From: Aquincola tertiaricarbonis
GTDB lineage: Bacteria > Pseudomonadota > Gammaproteobacteria > Burkholderiales > Burkholderiaceae_C
Length of the DNA: 64,000 bases
Assembly: GCF_023573145.1 (NCBI RefSeq)
Contig: NZ_CP097636.1
Location: forward strand, 3,348,001-3,412,000
Reading direction: 5' to 3'
Positions 36,922 to 45,845 of this stretch are shown here, in pieces; position 1 is the stretch's first letter; every line of letters starts with the position of its first letter. The notes beneath the pieces are model-generated. The model saw only the letters and a program-made list of their open reading frames with translations, was not told where the DNA came from and searched no databases. The translations under genes and the position numbers were made by a program.

Positions 36922-39144
36922 ATGTCCAAGACCCTGGCAGACACCGTATTCGGTGCCTTCTCGCGCCGCCCCATCCCGGCGGCGGCCCTGGCCGCACTGG
37001 CCGGCACCCTGGTCGCCTGCGGCGGCGACGGCACGCAGCTGAACAAGCTGCCCGCCGGCCTGACGCACGTGGGTGCCACCACCTACGGCGCCACCACGGC
37101 CGGCACCGGCGCCACCGCCGCCGCGCAAGACCTGCTGACGGGCGGCCTGGGCAAGGACGGCCTGGCCGACACCGCGCCCACCTATGCCGACCCCGCCGCC
37201 CCCACCGCGGCCGAGCTGCGGCGCAATGCGCTGTACAGCAACTACCGCGGGCTGGTGGACGTGAGCGCCCGTGGCGGCTACGGCAGCTTCTACGGCCCCA
37301 ACATCGACGCCGCAGGCACCAACACCGGCGGCCAGGGGCTGATCCCCGGGCGCGAGTACATCGGTGTCATCGACGACGGCAGCGGCAACAAGCGCAGCGT
37401 GGTGGCGGTGCAGATTCCGGCCAGCTTCAACCCCGACGCGCCTTGCCTGGTGCTGGGCCCGTCATCGGGTTCACGCGGCGTGTACGGCGCCATCGCCACC
37501 GCCGGCGAATGGGGACTGAAGAAGGGCTGCGCCGTGGCGCTGACCGATGCCGGCAAGGGCATGGGCCTGTACGACCCGACGGACGACACGGTGCACCGCA
37601 TCGACGGCACCCGCGCCACCCGCAGCGCCGCGGGCGCCTTGAGCCACTTCGCCGCCGCGCTCAGCGACACGGCGCGGGCAGCCTTCAATGCCGCCTTCCC
37701 GAACCGGCTGGCGCTCAAGCATGCGCACTCGCAGCAGAACCCCGAGAAGGACTGGGGCAGCGACACGCTGGCCGCGGCGCGCTACGCTTTCTATGCCCTG
37801 AACGAGGAGTACGGCCGCGTCTCGTGGGACGGCAGCACCAAGGAGGCGCGCTTCGATGCCGGCAACACGCTGGTGATCGCCGGCTCGGTGTCCAACGGCG
37901 GCGCCGCGGTGCTGCGCGCGGCCGAGCTGGATGGCGACGGTCTGATCGACGGTGTGGTGGCCGGCGAGCCCAGCGCGCAACCGTCCAGCACCACCGGCTA
38001 CGGCGTGAACCTGGGCGGCGCCGCAGTGCCGGCGTACGGCAAGCCGCTGTTCGACTACTTCACCTTTGCCAACCTGTACCAGCCCTGTGCCTCGCTGGCG
38101 CCGACGGCGGTGCTGAGCGAGCCCACCACCTACAACTTCATGGGTACGCCGGCCTTCCGCGCGCTGGCCACCAACCGCTGCACGGCGCTGGCTGCGCGTG
38201 GCCTGGTGACCGGCGCCACCACCGCCGACCAGGCGGCCGATGCACTGGCGCGGCTGCGCGCCTATGGCTTTGGCGCCGAGAACGACACCATGCACAACGC
38301 CCATTACGGGCTGGGCAACGCGGCCATCATCACCATGATGTACGCCAACGCCTATGGCCGCTTCTCGGTGGCCGACAACGTGTGCGGCTTGAGCGTGGCG
38401 GCCACCAGCGCCACCACCGGCGAAGTGGTGGCCGTGGCGGCCAACACCAAGGCGGCCAGCTTTGCCACCGGCAACGGCACCTCCAACGGCGCGCCGGCCA
38501 GCGTGGTCTACAACAACTCGGTGGGCGGGGCGCGGCAGTGGTCGTTCGGCGTGTCGCCCACCAGCGGCACGGCCGACCTGTCGCTGGATTCGGCCCTGTG
38601 CCTGCGCGCGCTGGCCCTGGGCACCGACCCGGCCACCGGCGCCGCCCTCACCGCCACCAGCACGCCCACGCTGGCGCAAAGCCAGGCGGTGCGCGCCGGC
38701 GTCAACGAGGTGCTGCTGAACGGCAAGCTGCGCGGCAAGCCGGTGATGATGGTGGGCGGCCGCAGCGATGCGCTGATCCCGGTCAACCATTCGGAGCGGG
38801 CCTATGCCGCCTTCAACCGCCAGCAGGACGGTGAAGGCAGCCAGCTGCGTTACATCGAGGTAACCAACGCGCAGCACTTCGACGGCTTCCTGTCGTTCCC
38901 GGGCTTCGACACCCGCTTCGTGCCGCTGCATGTGTACTTCAATGCCGCGATGGATGCGATGTACAACCGCCTGAAGAACGGCACGCCGCTGCCGCCCAGC
39001 CAGGTGGTGCGTGCCGTGCCGCGCGGCGGCACCCCGGGCGCCGCCCCGGCGCTGACGGCGGCCAACATCCCGGCCATCAGCGCCACGCCGGCGGCGGCCG
39101 ACGCCATCGGCTTCAGCGGCACGTCGATCAACGTGCCGAACTGA
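36922..39144 (+). CDS. D-(-)-3-hydroxybutyrate oligomer hydrolase, lipoprotein
   Basis: 740 residues. A lipobox (TLVAC, Cys33) predicts an anchored exported protein. The long catalytic region matches the 3-hydroxybutyrate-oligomer hydrolase family. The candidate nucleophile is Ser324 in AGSVSNGGAAVLRAAE; a late His in TNAQHFDGFLSFPGFDTR and an Asp in GRSDALIPVNHSERAY fit a triad. It splits oligomers released from polyhydroxybutyrate to monomers (family knowledge). An AGGAG site lies before the ATG. A GC-rich hairpin follows the stop. Confidence 0.9.
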   Translation: MSKTLADTVFGAFSRRPIPAAALAALAGTLVACGGDGTQLNKLPAGLTHVGATTYGATTAGTGATAAAQDLLTGGLGKDGLADTAPTYADPAAPTAAELRRNALYSNYRGLVDVSARGGYGSFYGPNIDAAGTNTGGQGLIPGREYIGVIDDGSGNKRSVVAVQIPASFNPDAPCLVLGPSSGSRGVYGAIATAGEWGLKKGCAVALTDAGKGMGLYDPTDDTVHRIDGTRATRSAAGALSHFAAALSDTARAAFNAAFPNRLALKHAHSQQNPEKDWGSDTLAAARYAFYALNEEYGRVSWDGSTKEARFDAGNTLVIAGSVSNGGAAVLRAAELDGDGLIDGVVAGEPSAQPSSTTGYGVNLGGAAVPAYGKPLFDYFTFANLYQPCASLAPTAVLSEPTTYNFMGTPAFRALATNRCTALAARGLVTGATTADQAADALARLRAYGFGAENDTMHNAHYGLGNAAIITMMYANAYGRFSVADNVCGLSVAATSATTGEVVAVAANTKAASFATGNGTSNGAPASVVYNNSVGGARQWSFGVSPTSGTADLSLDSALCLRALALGTDPATGAALTATSTPTLAQSQAVRAGVNEVLLNGKLRGKPVMMVGGRSDALIPVNHSERAYAAFNRQQDGEGSQLRYIEVTNAQHFDGFLSFPGFDTRFVPLHVYFNAAMDAMYNRLKNGTPLPPSQVVRAVPRGGTPGAAPALTAANIPAISATPAAADAIGFSGTSINVPN

Positions 39145-39156
39145 GCCTGACGCTGC

Positions 39157-39184
39157 GCGGGTGTCGGCGCCCACCGACACCCGC
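39157..39184 (+). terminator. GC-rich hairpin after the oligomer hydrolase gene
   Basis: Perfect 11-bp stem (39157-39167 with 39174-39184) and a 6-nt loop, starting 13 bases after the stop. There is no T tract, so it is either a weak terminator or an mRNA 3'-end stabiliser. Confidence 0.5.
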
Positions 39185-39239
39185 CCGCGCCCCCTTCCCA
39201 CGGCCGCGGCGCCGTGCAGCCTCGACCATCGGTGACCCG

Positions 39240-40337
39240 ATGCTGAAGCCGCACGCCATGAGCAACCCCTCCTCCATCCGCAAAGGCCAGGCCCCTGGCC
39301 AGATCGACCGCGCGACCTTCCACGAGCGGTTCACGCGCCGCTTCTACGACCCGGCCTTTGCGCCGGAGCAGGAGGCCATTGCGCGGCTGGAGGAGATTGC
39401 CTGGCAGGCCTTCCAGGACGGCCGCAAGGCGCCCATCACGCGGCCGGCAGGAGAAGGCTTTCGGCACCCCGAGTACGAAGCCTCGGTGGAATGGCTGGAC
39501 ACGCGCGACAAGCTGCAAAAGGCCGAGCGCCGCTGGCGCGACGCCGCCACCCGGCCGCGTGTGCTGCTGATCAACGCCAGCTCACGCAACGACGGCACCT
39601 GCCCTGGCGAAATGGCCAAGACCTGGCGCTTGACCCAGCTGGCGCGCGAGGTGATCGAGGCCGAAGGCATGGAGGCGGACGTGCTGGACCTGAGCCTGGT
39701 GACCTCGGAATACGGCCGCACCATCCACCCCTGCAAGGGCTGCGTGGGCACGGCCATGCCGCTGTGCCACTGGCCCTGCAGCTGCTACCCCAACCATTCG
39801 CTCGACCAGGCCGACGACTGGATGAACGAGATCTACGAGCGCTGGACGCTGGCCCACGGCGTGATGATCCTCACGCCCACCTACTGGTACCAGTCGCCCA
39901 GCCCTTTGAAGCTGATGATCGACCGCATGGTGTGCGCCGACGGCGGCAACCCCGACGTGACCAGCACCCACGGCAAGAAGCCGGAAGAGGCCAAGGCCAT
40001 CGAGCAGGCCGGCTGGGACTTTCCCAAGCACCTGGCCGGCCGCGCCTACGGCGTGGTGGTGCATGGCGACGTGGCGGGCATCGAGGTGCACCGCCGCAAC
40101 CTCACCGACTGGCTGGACTGGATGGGCTTGGTGGACGCCGGCACGATGGCAAAGCTGGACCGCTACATCGGCTACTACGAGCCCTACTGGAACAGCCACG
40201 ACACCCTGGATAAGGACGAGGCGATGCAGGAGGAAGTGCGCAATGCCGCCCGTGCCGTGGCCAATGCCGTGACCGGGCTGCGCAACGGCCAGCTGCAGCC
40301 GCCCGACGCCAGCCTGCGCCCGCCGCGGCCGAAGTGA
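39240..40337 (+). CDS. NADPH-dependent FMN reductase / flavodoxin-fold oxidoreductase
   Basis: 365 residues. After a 100-residue N-terminal extension comes a flavodoxin-like domain: VLLINASSRNDGTCPGEMAKTWRL (phosphate loop), HPCKGCVGTAMPLCHWPCSCYPNHS (Cys-rich) and ILTPTYWYQSPSPLKLMIDRM. The cysteine cluster, with five Cys within about 25 residues, is reminiscent of iron-sulfur flavoproteins. The start at 39240 or the ATG at 39258 are both possible. It lies before an OsmC gene, suggesting a redox-stress context. Confidence 0.8.
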   Translation: MLKPHAMSNPSSIRKGQAPGQIDRATFHERFTRRFYDPAFAPEQEAIARLEEIAWQAFQDGRKAPITRPAGEGFRHPEYEASVEWLDTRDKLQKAERRWRDAATRPRVLLINASSRNDGTCPGEMAKTWRLTQLAREVIEAEGMEADVLDLSLVTSEYGRTIHPCKGCVGTAMPLCHWPCSCYPNHSLDQADDWMNEIYERWTLAHGVMILTPTYWYQSPSPLKLMIDRMVCADGGNPDVTSTHGKKPEEAKAIEQAGWDFPKHLAGRAYGVVVHGDVAGIEVHRRNLTDWLDWMGLVDAGTMAKLDRYIGYYEPYWNSHDTLDKDEAMQEEVRNAARAVANAVTGLRNGQLQPPDASLRPPRPK

Positions 40338-40377
40338 CCGCGCGGCCGATTTCAACCACACCCACAAGGAGACCACC

Positions 40378-40842
40378 ATGTCCGAAAAAACCGCCAGCGT
40401 GCATTGGGAAGGCCGGGGCCAGAAAGGCCAGGGCCGCATCAGCACCCAGACCGGCGCGCTGAACAACTACCCCTACGGCTTTTCCAGCCGCTTCGAGGAC
40501 GACCGCCGCGGCACCAACCCCGAGGAGATCGTCGCCGCAGCCCATGCGGCCTGCTTCACCATGGCCTTCTCGTTCGCGTGCGACAAGGCCGGCTTTGCCA
40601 CCGACACGGTGGACACCCGGGCCAACGTCCGCCTGGTCAAGGAAGGCGACGGCTTCAAGATCGACCGCATCGCACTGCAGCTGACGGCCCAGGTGCCGGG
40701 CATCGACGAAGCGAAGTTCCAGGAGATCGCGGCCGCCGCCAAGCGCGACTGCCCGCTCTCCAAGGCCCTGGCCAGCGTGCCCGAGATCACGCTGCAGGCG
40801 ACGCTGGTGCAGGGCGGTGGGGCCGAAGGCCAGGCACGCTAG
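40378..40842 (+). CDS. osmC: OsmC-family peroxiredoxin
   Basis: 154 residues. The two redox cysteines of the family are in AAHAACFTMAFS and KRDCPLSKALA, with TNPEEIVAAAHAACF typical of OsmC. Reduces organic hydroperoxides. An AAGGAG site precedes the ATG. Directly downstream of the FMN reductase with a 40-base gap. Confidence 0.93.
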   Translation: MSEKTASVHWEGRGQKGQGRISTQTGALNNYPYGFSSRFEDDRRGTNPEEIVAAAHAACFTMAFSFACDKAGFATDTVDTRANVRLVKEGDGFKIDRIALQLTAQVPGIDEAKFQEIAAAAKRDCPLSKALASVPEITLQATLVQGGGAEGQAR

Positions 40843-40862
40843 GCAAAGTCCAGGTGCTGGTG

Positions 40863-40920
40863 GCAAGCGCTTGCGACAAGCGCTGACTGTCTGGACGTCT
40901 CATTCCAGACTTGGTATAAA
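40863..40920. promoter_or_regulatory. Promoter and operator region of the RelE/Xre module
   Basis: An inverted repeat GTCTGGA (40889-40895) / TCCAGAC (40904-40910) with an 8-nt spacer lies just upstream of a TATAAA -10 element (40915-40920), seven bases before the toxin ATG. A 12-bp perfect palindrome GCAAGCGCTTGC is at 40863-40874. The placement over the promoter fits autorepression by the toxin-antitoxin complex. Confidence 0.6.
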
Positions 40921-40926
40921 TCCGTC

Positions 40927-41307
40927 ATGCCGCGCGAACCACAACGCGCCGCCCGAGAAAGGCCGTTGCACTGGGTGGCATCGTCGAAGAAGGACTATCA
41001 GAGCTTTCCAGACCAAGTGCAGAGCGACATGGGCTTTGCGCTCGGCCTGGCGCAGCTGGGCGGCAAGCATCCGCAGGCCAAAGCCTGGAAGGGCGAAGGC
41101 CCCGGAGTGCTGGAGATTGTTGAAGACTTTCGCGGCGACACCTATCGCGCGGTGTACACGGTCAGATTAGCTGGCGCCGTTTATGTGCTGCACGCCTTCC
41201 AGAAGAAGTCAAAAGCGGGGATCAAGACGCCGCTGGAGGATGTGCGGTTGATCCACGAGCGGCTCCAACGGGCTCAGCAGCATTACGAAGGTACCGGCAC
41301 GTCATGA
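40927..41307 (+). CDS. RelE/HigB-like toxin of a type II toxin-antitoxin system
   Basis: 126 residues. Residues about 15-120 match the phage-derived Gp49-like/RelE-ParE toxin family (VLEIVEDFRGDTYRAVYTVRLAGAVYVLHAFQKKSKAGIKTP). The AFQKKSK segment is the usual basic C-terminal strand region. Such toxins cleave mRNA on the ribosome. The toxin gene comes first, as in higBA systems, and overlaps the antitoxin by four bases. Confidence 0.88.
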   Translation: MPREPQRAARERPLHWVASSKKDYQSFPDQVQSDMGFALGLAQLGGKHPQAKAWKGEGPGVLEIVEDFRGDTYRAVYTVRLAGAVYVLHAFQKKSKAGIKTPLEDVRLIHERLQRAQQHYEGTGTS

Positions 41308-41627
41308 GCGACATCACACTGGGCAGCGGCAATGTGTTTGAGGACCTGGGCTATGCCGATGCGGGCGAACGTCAGGTCAAGACCCGGTTGGCGATGGCCA
41401 TCAACGATCTGCTCAAGGAACGCAGGCTCAAGCAGCGTGAAATCGCAGCGCTCCTGGGCGTGCCGCAGCCCAAGGTCTCGGCGCTCAAGCACTACCGGCT
41501 GGACCAGTTCTCGGTGGAGAAGCTGATGTCCTTCGTCACCACGCTGAACCACGACGTGGAAATCATGATTCGTCCGCATCCCAAGGCGGGTGAGTCGGGA
41601 AGCATCTCGGTCACCGCCGTGCACTGA
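41304..41627 (+). CDS. XRE-family antitoxin
   Basis: 107 residues. A helix-turn-helix at about 35-75 (LLKERRLKQREIAALLGVPQPKVSALKHYRLDQFSVEKLMSF) is of the HigA/XRE type found with Gp49-like toxins. It overlaps the toxin stop by four bases. Expected to bind the toxin and the operator upstream of the pair. Confidence 0.88.
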   Translation: MSDITLGSGNVFEDLGYADAGERQVKTRLAMAINDLLKERRLKQREIAALLGVPQPKVSALKHYRLDQFSVEKLMSFVTTLNHDVEIMIRPHPKAGESGSISVTAVH

Positions 41628-41733
41628 CATCCCCGCTCGGAGTCCCTTCCATCGACATGGCGCGACGGCGCGCCGCACGCACTATGCTGCGGCGCCTGTG
41701 CATCACCACCGCGGCTCGGCCGCGAACGGCTTC

Positions 41734-42639
41734 ATGACGTCTGCCGACCACGCGCTGCCCGCTGCAGCGCCTTTCCATCTTTCGCCCATCGTGGCCGGCG
41801 CCTGGCGCATGGCCGACTGGGGCTTCAGCCCGCAGCAGCGGCTGGGCTGGATCGAAGCGTGCCTGGCGCTGGGCATCACCAGCTTCGACCATGCCGACAT
41901 CTACGGCGGCTACACCGTCGAAGCGCTGTTCGGCGAGGCCCTGGCCGCGGCGCCCGGCCTGCGCGACCGGATGCAGCTGGTCAGCAAGTGCGGCATCAAG
42001 CTGGTGTCGCCGCAGCGGCCCGGCCATGCCATCAAGTCGTACGACACCTCGCGGGCGCATGTGGTGGCCTCGGTCGAACAGTCGCTGCGCGCGCTGCGCA
42101 CCGACCGGCTGGACCTGCTGCTGATCCACCGCCCCGACCTGCTGACCGACCCCGACGAGCTGGCCGACACCTTCAGCCGCCTCCGCGCCGACGGCAAGGT
42201 GCTGCAATTCGGCGTCTCCAACCACACACCTTCGCAGCTGGCGATGCTGCACCGCCGGCTGCCGCTGGTCACCAACCAGATCGAGCTGTCGCCGCTGCAG
42301 ATGGGCGCGCTGGGCGACGGCACTCTGGACCAGTGCACCGACCTCGGCCTGCGGCCGATGATCTGGTCGCCGCTGGGCGGCGGGCGCCTGTTCACCAGCG
42401 ACGATGCGCAGGCCCGCCGCGTGCGTGAGGTGCTGCAGGCGCTGGCCACGCAGCACGGCGTGTCGGTCGCCACCGTGGCTTATGCCTGGATCCTGCGCCA
42501 CCCCTCGCGCCCGCTGCCGATCGCCGGCAGCAGCCGCGTGGAAGCGATGCGCGAGGCGGTGGCCGCGCTGGATCTGCGGCTGCCCGCCGAGGACTGGTAC
42601 CGCGTGTGGCAGGCCAGCATGGGCCACGAGGTGGCCTGA
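41734..42639 (+). CDS. Aldo/keto reductase
   Basis: 301 residues, TIM-barrel oxidoreductase of the YdhF-like branch. Landmarks: ITSFDHADIYGGYTVEALFGEAL (catalytic Asp and Tyr), LVSKCGIK (Lys), LLLIHRPD (His) and PIAGSSRVEAM (NADPH binding). The ATG at 41734 is chosen; an upstream frame overlaps the antitoxin. The TGA overlaps the kinase ATG by one base, so both should be on one mRNA. Confidence 0.9.
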   Translation: MTSADHALPAAAPFHLSPIVAGAWRMADWGFSPQQRLGWIEACLALGITSFDHADIYGGYTVEALFGEALAAAPGLRDRMQLVSKCGIKLVSPQRPGHAIKSYDTSRAHVVASVEQSLRALRTDRLDLLLIHRPDLLTDPDELADTFSRLRADGKVLQFGVSNHTPSQLAMLHRRLPLVTNQIELSPLQMGALGDGTLDQCTDLGLRPMIWSPLGGGRLFTSDDAQARRVREVLQALATQHGVSVATVAYAWILRHPSRPLPIAGSSRVEAMREAVAALDLRLPAEDWYRVWQASMGHEVA

Positions 42640-43889
42640 TGGCCCCACCGCCCACAGGCCCGGCCGGCAGCGACCGCACCCAGCTGATCGCCCGCCGCGA
42701 CAGCGATGCCGCGCTGCCGGTGGGCACGCTGCTGGGCGAGCTGCGCATCGAGGGCGTGATGGGCCAGGGCGGCTACAGCATCGTCTACCGGGTGCGCGAC
42801 ACGCGCCTGGGCCGAGAGGGCGCGGTCAAGGAGTTCATGCCCGCCACCGTGGCCCAGCGTGATGCCAACGGCGTGGTGCATGCACGCTCGCCGCGGCACC
42901 TGCCCACCTTCCAGCACGGGCTGCGCCGCTTCTTCGAAGAGGCCAAGCTGCTGGCCAGCTTCGACCACCCGGCACTGGTGAAGATCCAGCGTGTGTGGGC
43001 CGACAACGGCACCGCCTACCTGCTGATGCCGCTGGTGCAAGGCCCCACGCTGCACGACGCACTTCGCCGCACGCCGACTTCGCCACCCGAGCCCTGGCTG
43101 CGCCGGCTGGCCACCGAGCTGGCCGGTGCGCTGGGCGTGCTGCATGCGCAGCAGTGCCTGCACCGCGACGTGGCACCCGACAACATCGTGCTGCAGCACG
43201 ACCCGGCGGCCGGCGGCAGCCTGTTCGACGCCCCGCCGCGGCCGGTGCTGCTGGACTTTGGCTCGGCGCGGCGGGTGCTGGCCGATGCCGAGCCGCAGCA
43301 GCTCACGGCCCTGCTGAAGACCGGCTATTCACCGATCGAGCAGTACGAAGGCACGGCCGAGGCGGCGGACGTGGCCACGCCTTCGCGCCAGGGCAGCTGG
43401 ACCGACGTGTATGCCCTGTGCGCGGTGCTGTGGAGCTGCCTGACGCTGCGTGCCCCACCCTCTGCCGTGGCCCGGGCCGTGCGCGACGAGATGGAGCCCG
43501 CGGTGCGCGCCGGCGCCGGCCGCTACGCGCCCGAGCTGCTGGCCGCCATCGACGCCGGCCTGGCCGTGCGCCCCGAGGATCGCCCGCCCACGATGGCGGC
43601 GCTGCTGCACCGGCTGAGCGCGAGCTTTCCGAAGACGGTGATGGTGCCGCGCAAGGCGGAGGGCGGCAGCACCGGCGCGGACGTCGCCCTGCCACGTGCG
43701 TCGGCGGGTGCGCAGCCAGGTGCACGCGCGTCAGCCAGCCCGCCCGCCCCGGCAGGCACCGGCTTGCCCGCCGCCAGGCCGGGACGCCGCCACCGTCTCG
43801 GCCTGGTCTGGGCCCTGGTGGCGGTGCTGGCGATGGCGCTGCTGGTGGCGGTGGGGTTCCTGCTCAGCCATGGGGCGGGGCGGGGCTGA
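42639..43889 (+). CDS. Membrane-anchored Ser/Thr protein kinase
   Basis: 416 residues. A complete Hanks-type kinase: Gly-rich loop GQGGYSIVYRV near 48-58, Lys64 (GAVKEFM), HRD at 175-177 with Asn182 (HRDVAPDN), and DFG at 206-208. The activation segment contains TGYSPIEQYEG, the form seen in bacterial kinases. A Pro/Ala-rich linker leads to a single membrane helix (about 385-408) with only a few residues beyond it, so the kinase faces the cytoplasm and has no large sensor outside. It is coupled to the aldo/keto reductase. The substrates are unknown. Confidence 0.92.
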   Translation: MAPPPTGPAGSDRTQLIARRDSDAALPVGTLLGELRIEGVMGQGGYSIVYRVRDTRLGREGAVKEFMPATVAQRDANGVVHARSPRHLPTFQHGLRRFFEEAKLLASFDHPALVKIQRVWADNGTAYLLMPLVQGPTLHDALRRTPTSPPEPWLRRLATELAGALGVLHAQQCLHRDVAPDNIVLQHDPAAGGSLFDAPPRPVLLDFGSARRVLADAEPQQLTALLKTGYSPIEQYEGTAEAADVATPSRQGSWTDVYALCAVLWSCLTLRAPPSAVARAVRDEMEPAVRAGAGRYAPELLAAIDAGLAVRPEDRPPTMAALLHRLSASFPKTVMVPRKAEGGSTGADVALPRASAGAQPGARASASPPAPAGTGLPAARPGRRHRLGLVWALVAVLAMALLVAVGFLLSHGAGRG

Positions 43890-43901
43890 AACCGCCGAAG
43901 C

Positions 43902-44270
43902 TCAACCCACCTCCGGCGCATACACCCGCAGCCGGTGGCCGTCTGGGTCGCAGGCGGTGAAGGTGTAGCCGAAGTCCATCGCCGTGGGCGGCTGCGGCAG
44001 GCGGATGCCGCGCGCCTGCCACTGGGCGTGCAGCGCGTCCACCTCGGCGCGGCTGGCCACCGCAAAGCCCAGCTCGAAGCCGCCGGGCGGGGTGGCGGCG
44101 GGCTGCACCCCGGCCGCGCCCCACAGGCCCAGCATCAGGCCCGAAGGCAGGCGGAACATGCAGAAGGTGTCCTGCGCCTCCACCGGCTGCAGGCTCAGCA
44201 GCTCGGCATAAAAGCGGCCGCTCTGGCGGGCATCGGCGACGTAGAGCAACAGGTGGCGGGGGTCGAGCAT
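43902..44270 (-). CDS. VOC-family (glyoxalase/bleomycin resistance-like) protein
   Basis: 122 residues with the paired beta-alpha-beta-beta-beta layout of the VOC superfamily (HLLLYVADARQSGRFYAELLS..., FGYTFTACDPDGHRLRVYAPE). A His near the start and a Glu near the end are plausible metal ligands. The function is not defined further. Convergent with the kinase gene, 12 bases apart. Confidence 0.85.
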   Translation of the reverse strand: MLDPRHLLLYVADARQSGRFYAELLSLQPVEAQDTFCMFRLPSGLMLGLWGAAGVQPAATPPGGFELGFAVASRAEVDALHAQWQARGIRLPQPPTAMDFGYTFTACDPDGHRLRVYAPEVG

Positions 44271-44352
44271 GGGAGGCTTTCAGAAGGCACCGCGGGCTGC
44301 GGCTGCGCCATGCTCGGCGCGGGGCGTGTCAACTTCTGTCAGCAGCGCGCCT

Positions 44353-45093
44353 TCATGGCGCCGCGATGCCCTCACGCTCTCGCCAGGCCTTCAGCAGCGC
44401 TTCGCGGCGTTGCGGATAGCGCTGCGCCAGCGGCTGCACCTGTGCGATGCGGTCGCAACGGAAGTGGCGGATGTCGGCCCGCAGCTCGCACCAGGCCACC
44501 ACCACCTGCGCACGATCGAAGTAGCCCAGCGCAAACGGCCACACGGTGCGCTGCGTGCTGCGCCGCTGGCCGTCGCGGTAGTCGATCACCAGCTTGTGCT
44601 GCTGGCGGATGGACCGGCGCACGGTGGCAGCGTGGGCGTCCTGCAAGGCCGGGTCGATGGCGGGCGCCTCGGCCTGCGCAGAGCCTGGCGCCCGCCCTGG
44701 CGCCTGCTGCAGCCCGGCCACCAGCAGCGTGCTGCCCTCCAGCTCGGCCTGCAGCGCGCGGGGCAGCACCGCGCCGATCTTGGCCAGCGCGTCGCGCGCA
44801 GCGGCGGCCAGGCCGCTGTCGGCGCGCTGCGCCACCCAGCGCATGCCCAGCACCACGGCCTCCAGCTCTTCGGCCGAGAACATCAGCGGTGGCAGCACGA
44901 AGCCTTCGCGCAGCACATAGCCCAGCCCCGGCGCCCCGTCGATGGCCGCACCCTGGCCCTGCAAGGTGGCGATATCGCGGTACAGCGTGCGCAGGCTGAT
45001 GCCCAGCTCCTGCGCGATGGCAGACCCGCTCACCGGCCGCCGGTGGCGGCGCAGCAGCTGGATGAGGTCGAGCAGGCGGGTGGTGCGGGACAT
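44353..45093 (-). CDS. WYL-domain transcriptional regulator (YafY-like)
   Basis: 246 residues. DeoR/HTH_11-type winged helix at 1-60 (RTTRLLDLIQLLRRHRRPVSGSAIAQELGISLRTLYRDIATLQGQG) and a WYL sensor domain at about 145-220 (HKLVIDYRDGQRRSTQRTVWPFALGYFDRAQVVVAWCELR). The start at 45093 is the family N terminus; 24 further codons upstream are unsupported. It probably controls the neighbouring VOC gene, downstream in the same direction. Confidence 0.9.
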   Translation of the reverse strand: MSRTTRLLDLIQLLRRHRRPVSGSAIAQELGISLRTLYRDIATLQGQGAAIDGAPGLGYVLREGFVLPPLMFSAEELEAVVLGMRWVAQRADSGLAAAARDALAKIGAVLPRALQAELEGSTLLVAGLQQAPGRAPGSAQAEAPAIDPALQDAHAATVRRSIRQQHKLVIDYRDGQRRSTQRTVWPFALGYFDRAQVVVAWCELRADIRHFRCDRIAQVQPLAQRYPQRREALLKAWREREGIAAP

Positions 45094-45173
45094 GACGCGG
45101 TTGTAGCAGCGTCGCACGTGGACCCCGCTGCACCCGGAACAGGATAAAAACCGGGGGCGCCCCACCCTTGACC

Positions 45174-45845
45174 ATGCACCTGATCTTCATCCGCCACGGC
45201 GAAAGCACCGGTAATGCCGGCCTGCCCACCGACGACCTCACCCGCATCGCACTCACCGACAAAGGCCATGAACAGGCCCAGCGAATCGCCGCCGAATGGA
45301 CCGAAGCGCCCACGCTGATTGCGTTGTCGCCCTACCTGCGCACCCATCTGACGGCCCAGCCCACCTGCGAGCGCTTTCCGCAGGTGCCGGTGCAGGTGCT
45401 GCCGATGGAAGAGTTCACCTACCTGGAGCCCAGCCGCTGGCGCGGCACCACCCGCGACCAGCGCCTGCCGCACATCGAGGCCTACTGGCAACGCGCCGAC
45501 CCCGACCACCAGGACGGCCCCGGCGCCGAGAGCTACAACACCCTGCTGCGGCGCGTGCGGCAGACCCTGGCCCGGCTGCAGCAGCTACCGCCCGATGCGC
45601 TGGTCTATGCCTTCAGCCACGGCCAGTTCATGCAGGCGCTGCGCCTGTCGCTGCTGTTCCCGCACTGGACGGCGCGGGAGCAGATGGCGCACTTCTGGCC
45701 CTTCAATGCGCGGCATCCGGTGCTCAATGGCGAGCGGATGCCGGTGCGGTGGGTGCAGGGGCGGTGGAGCGTCGATGCGGTGGAAGCGCCCTCACGCCGG
45801 CCGGCGCGCCAGCAGGGCCCAGGTGCCGGCCACGCACAACAGTGA
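45174..45845 (+). CDS. Histidine phosphatase family protein
   Basis: 223 residues with the RHG motif IFIRHGESTGN at the N terminus and a second catalytic His in AFSHGQFMQAL. Phosphoglycerate-mutase-like fold; substrate unknown. The ATG at 45174 is preferred to a TTG six bases upstream. Its last 54 bases overlap the LysE gene on the other strand, and the C-terminal 18 residues are low-complexity and probably acquired by read-through. Confidence 0.85.
   Translation: MHLIFIRHGESTGNAGLPTDDLTRIALTDKGHEQAQRIAAEWTEAPTLIALSPYLRTHLTAQPTCERFPQVPVQVLPMEEFTYLEPSRWRGTTRDQRLPHIEAYWQRADPDHQDGPGAESYNTLLRRVRQTLARLQQLPPDALVYAFSHGQFMQALRLSLLFPHWTAREQMAHFWPFNARHPVLNGERMPVRWVQGRWSVDAVEAPSRRPARQQGPGAGHAQQ

Noticed and set aside
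40863..40874. GCAAGCGCTTGC palindrome as an osmC terminator
   Set aside because: Perfect palindrome without loop or T tract; more likely part of the toxin-antitoxin control region, so it is included there without a separate claim.
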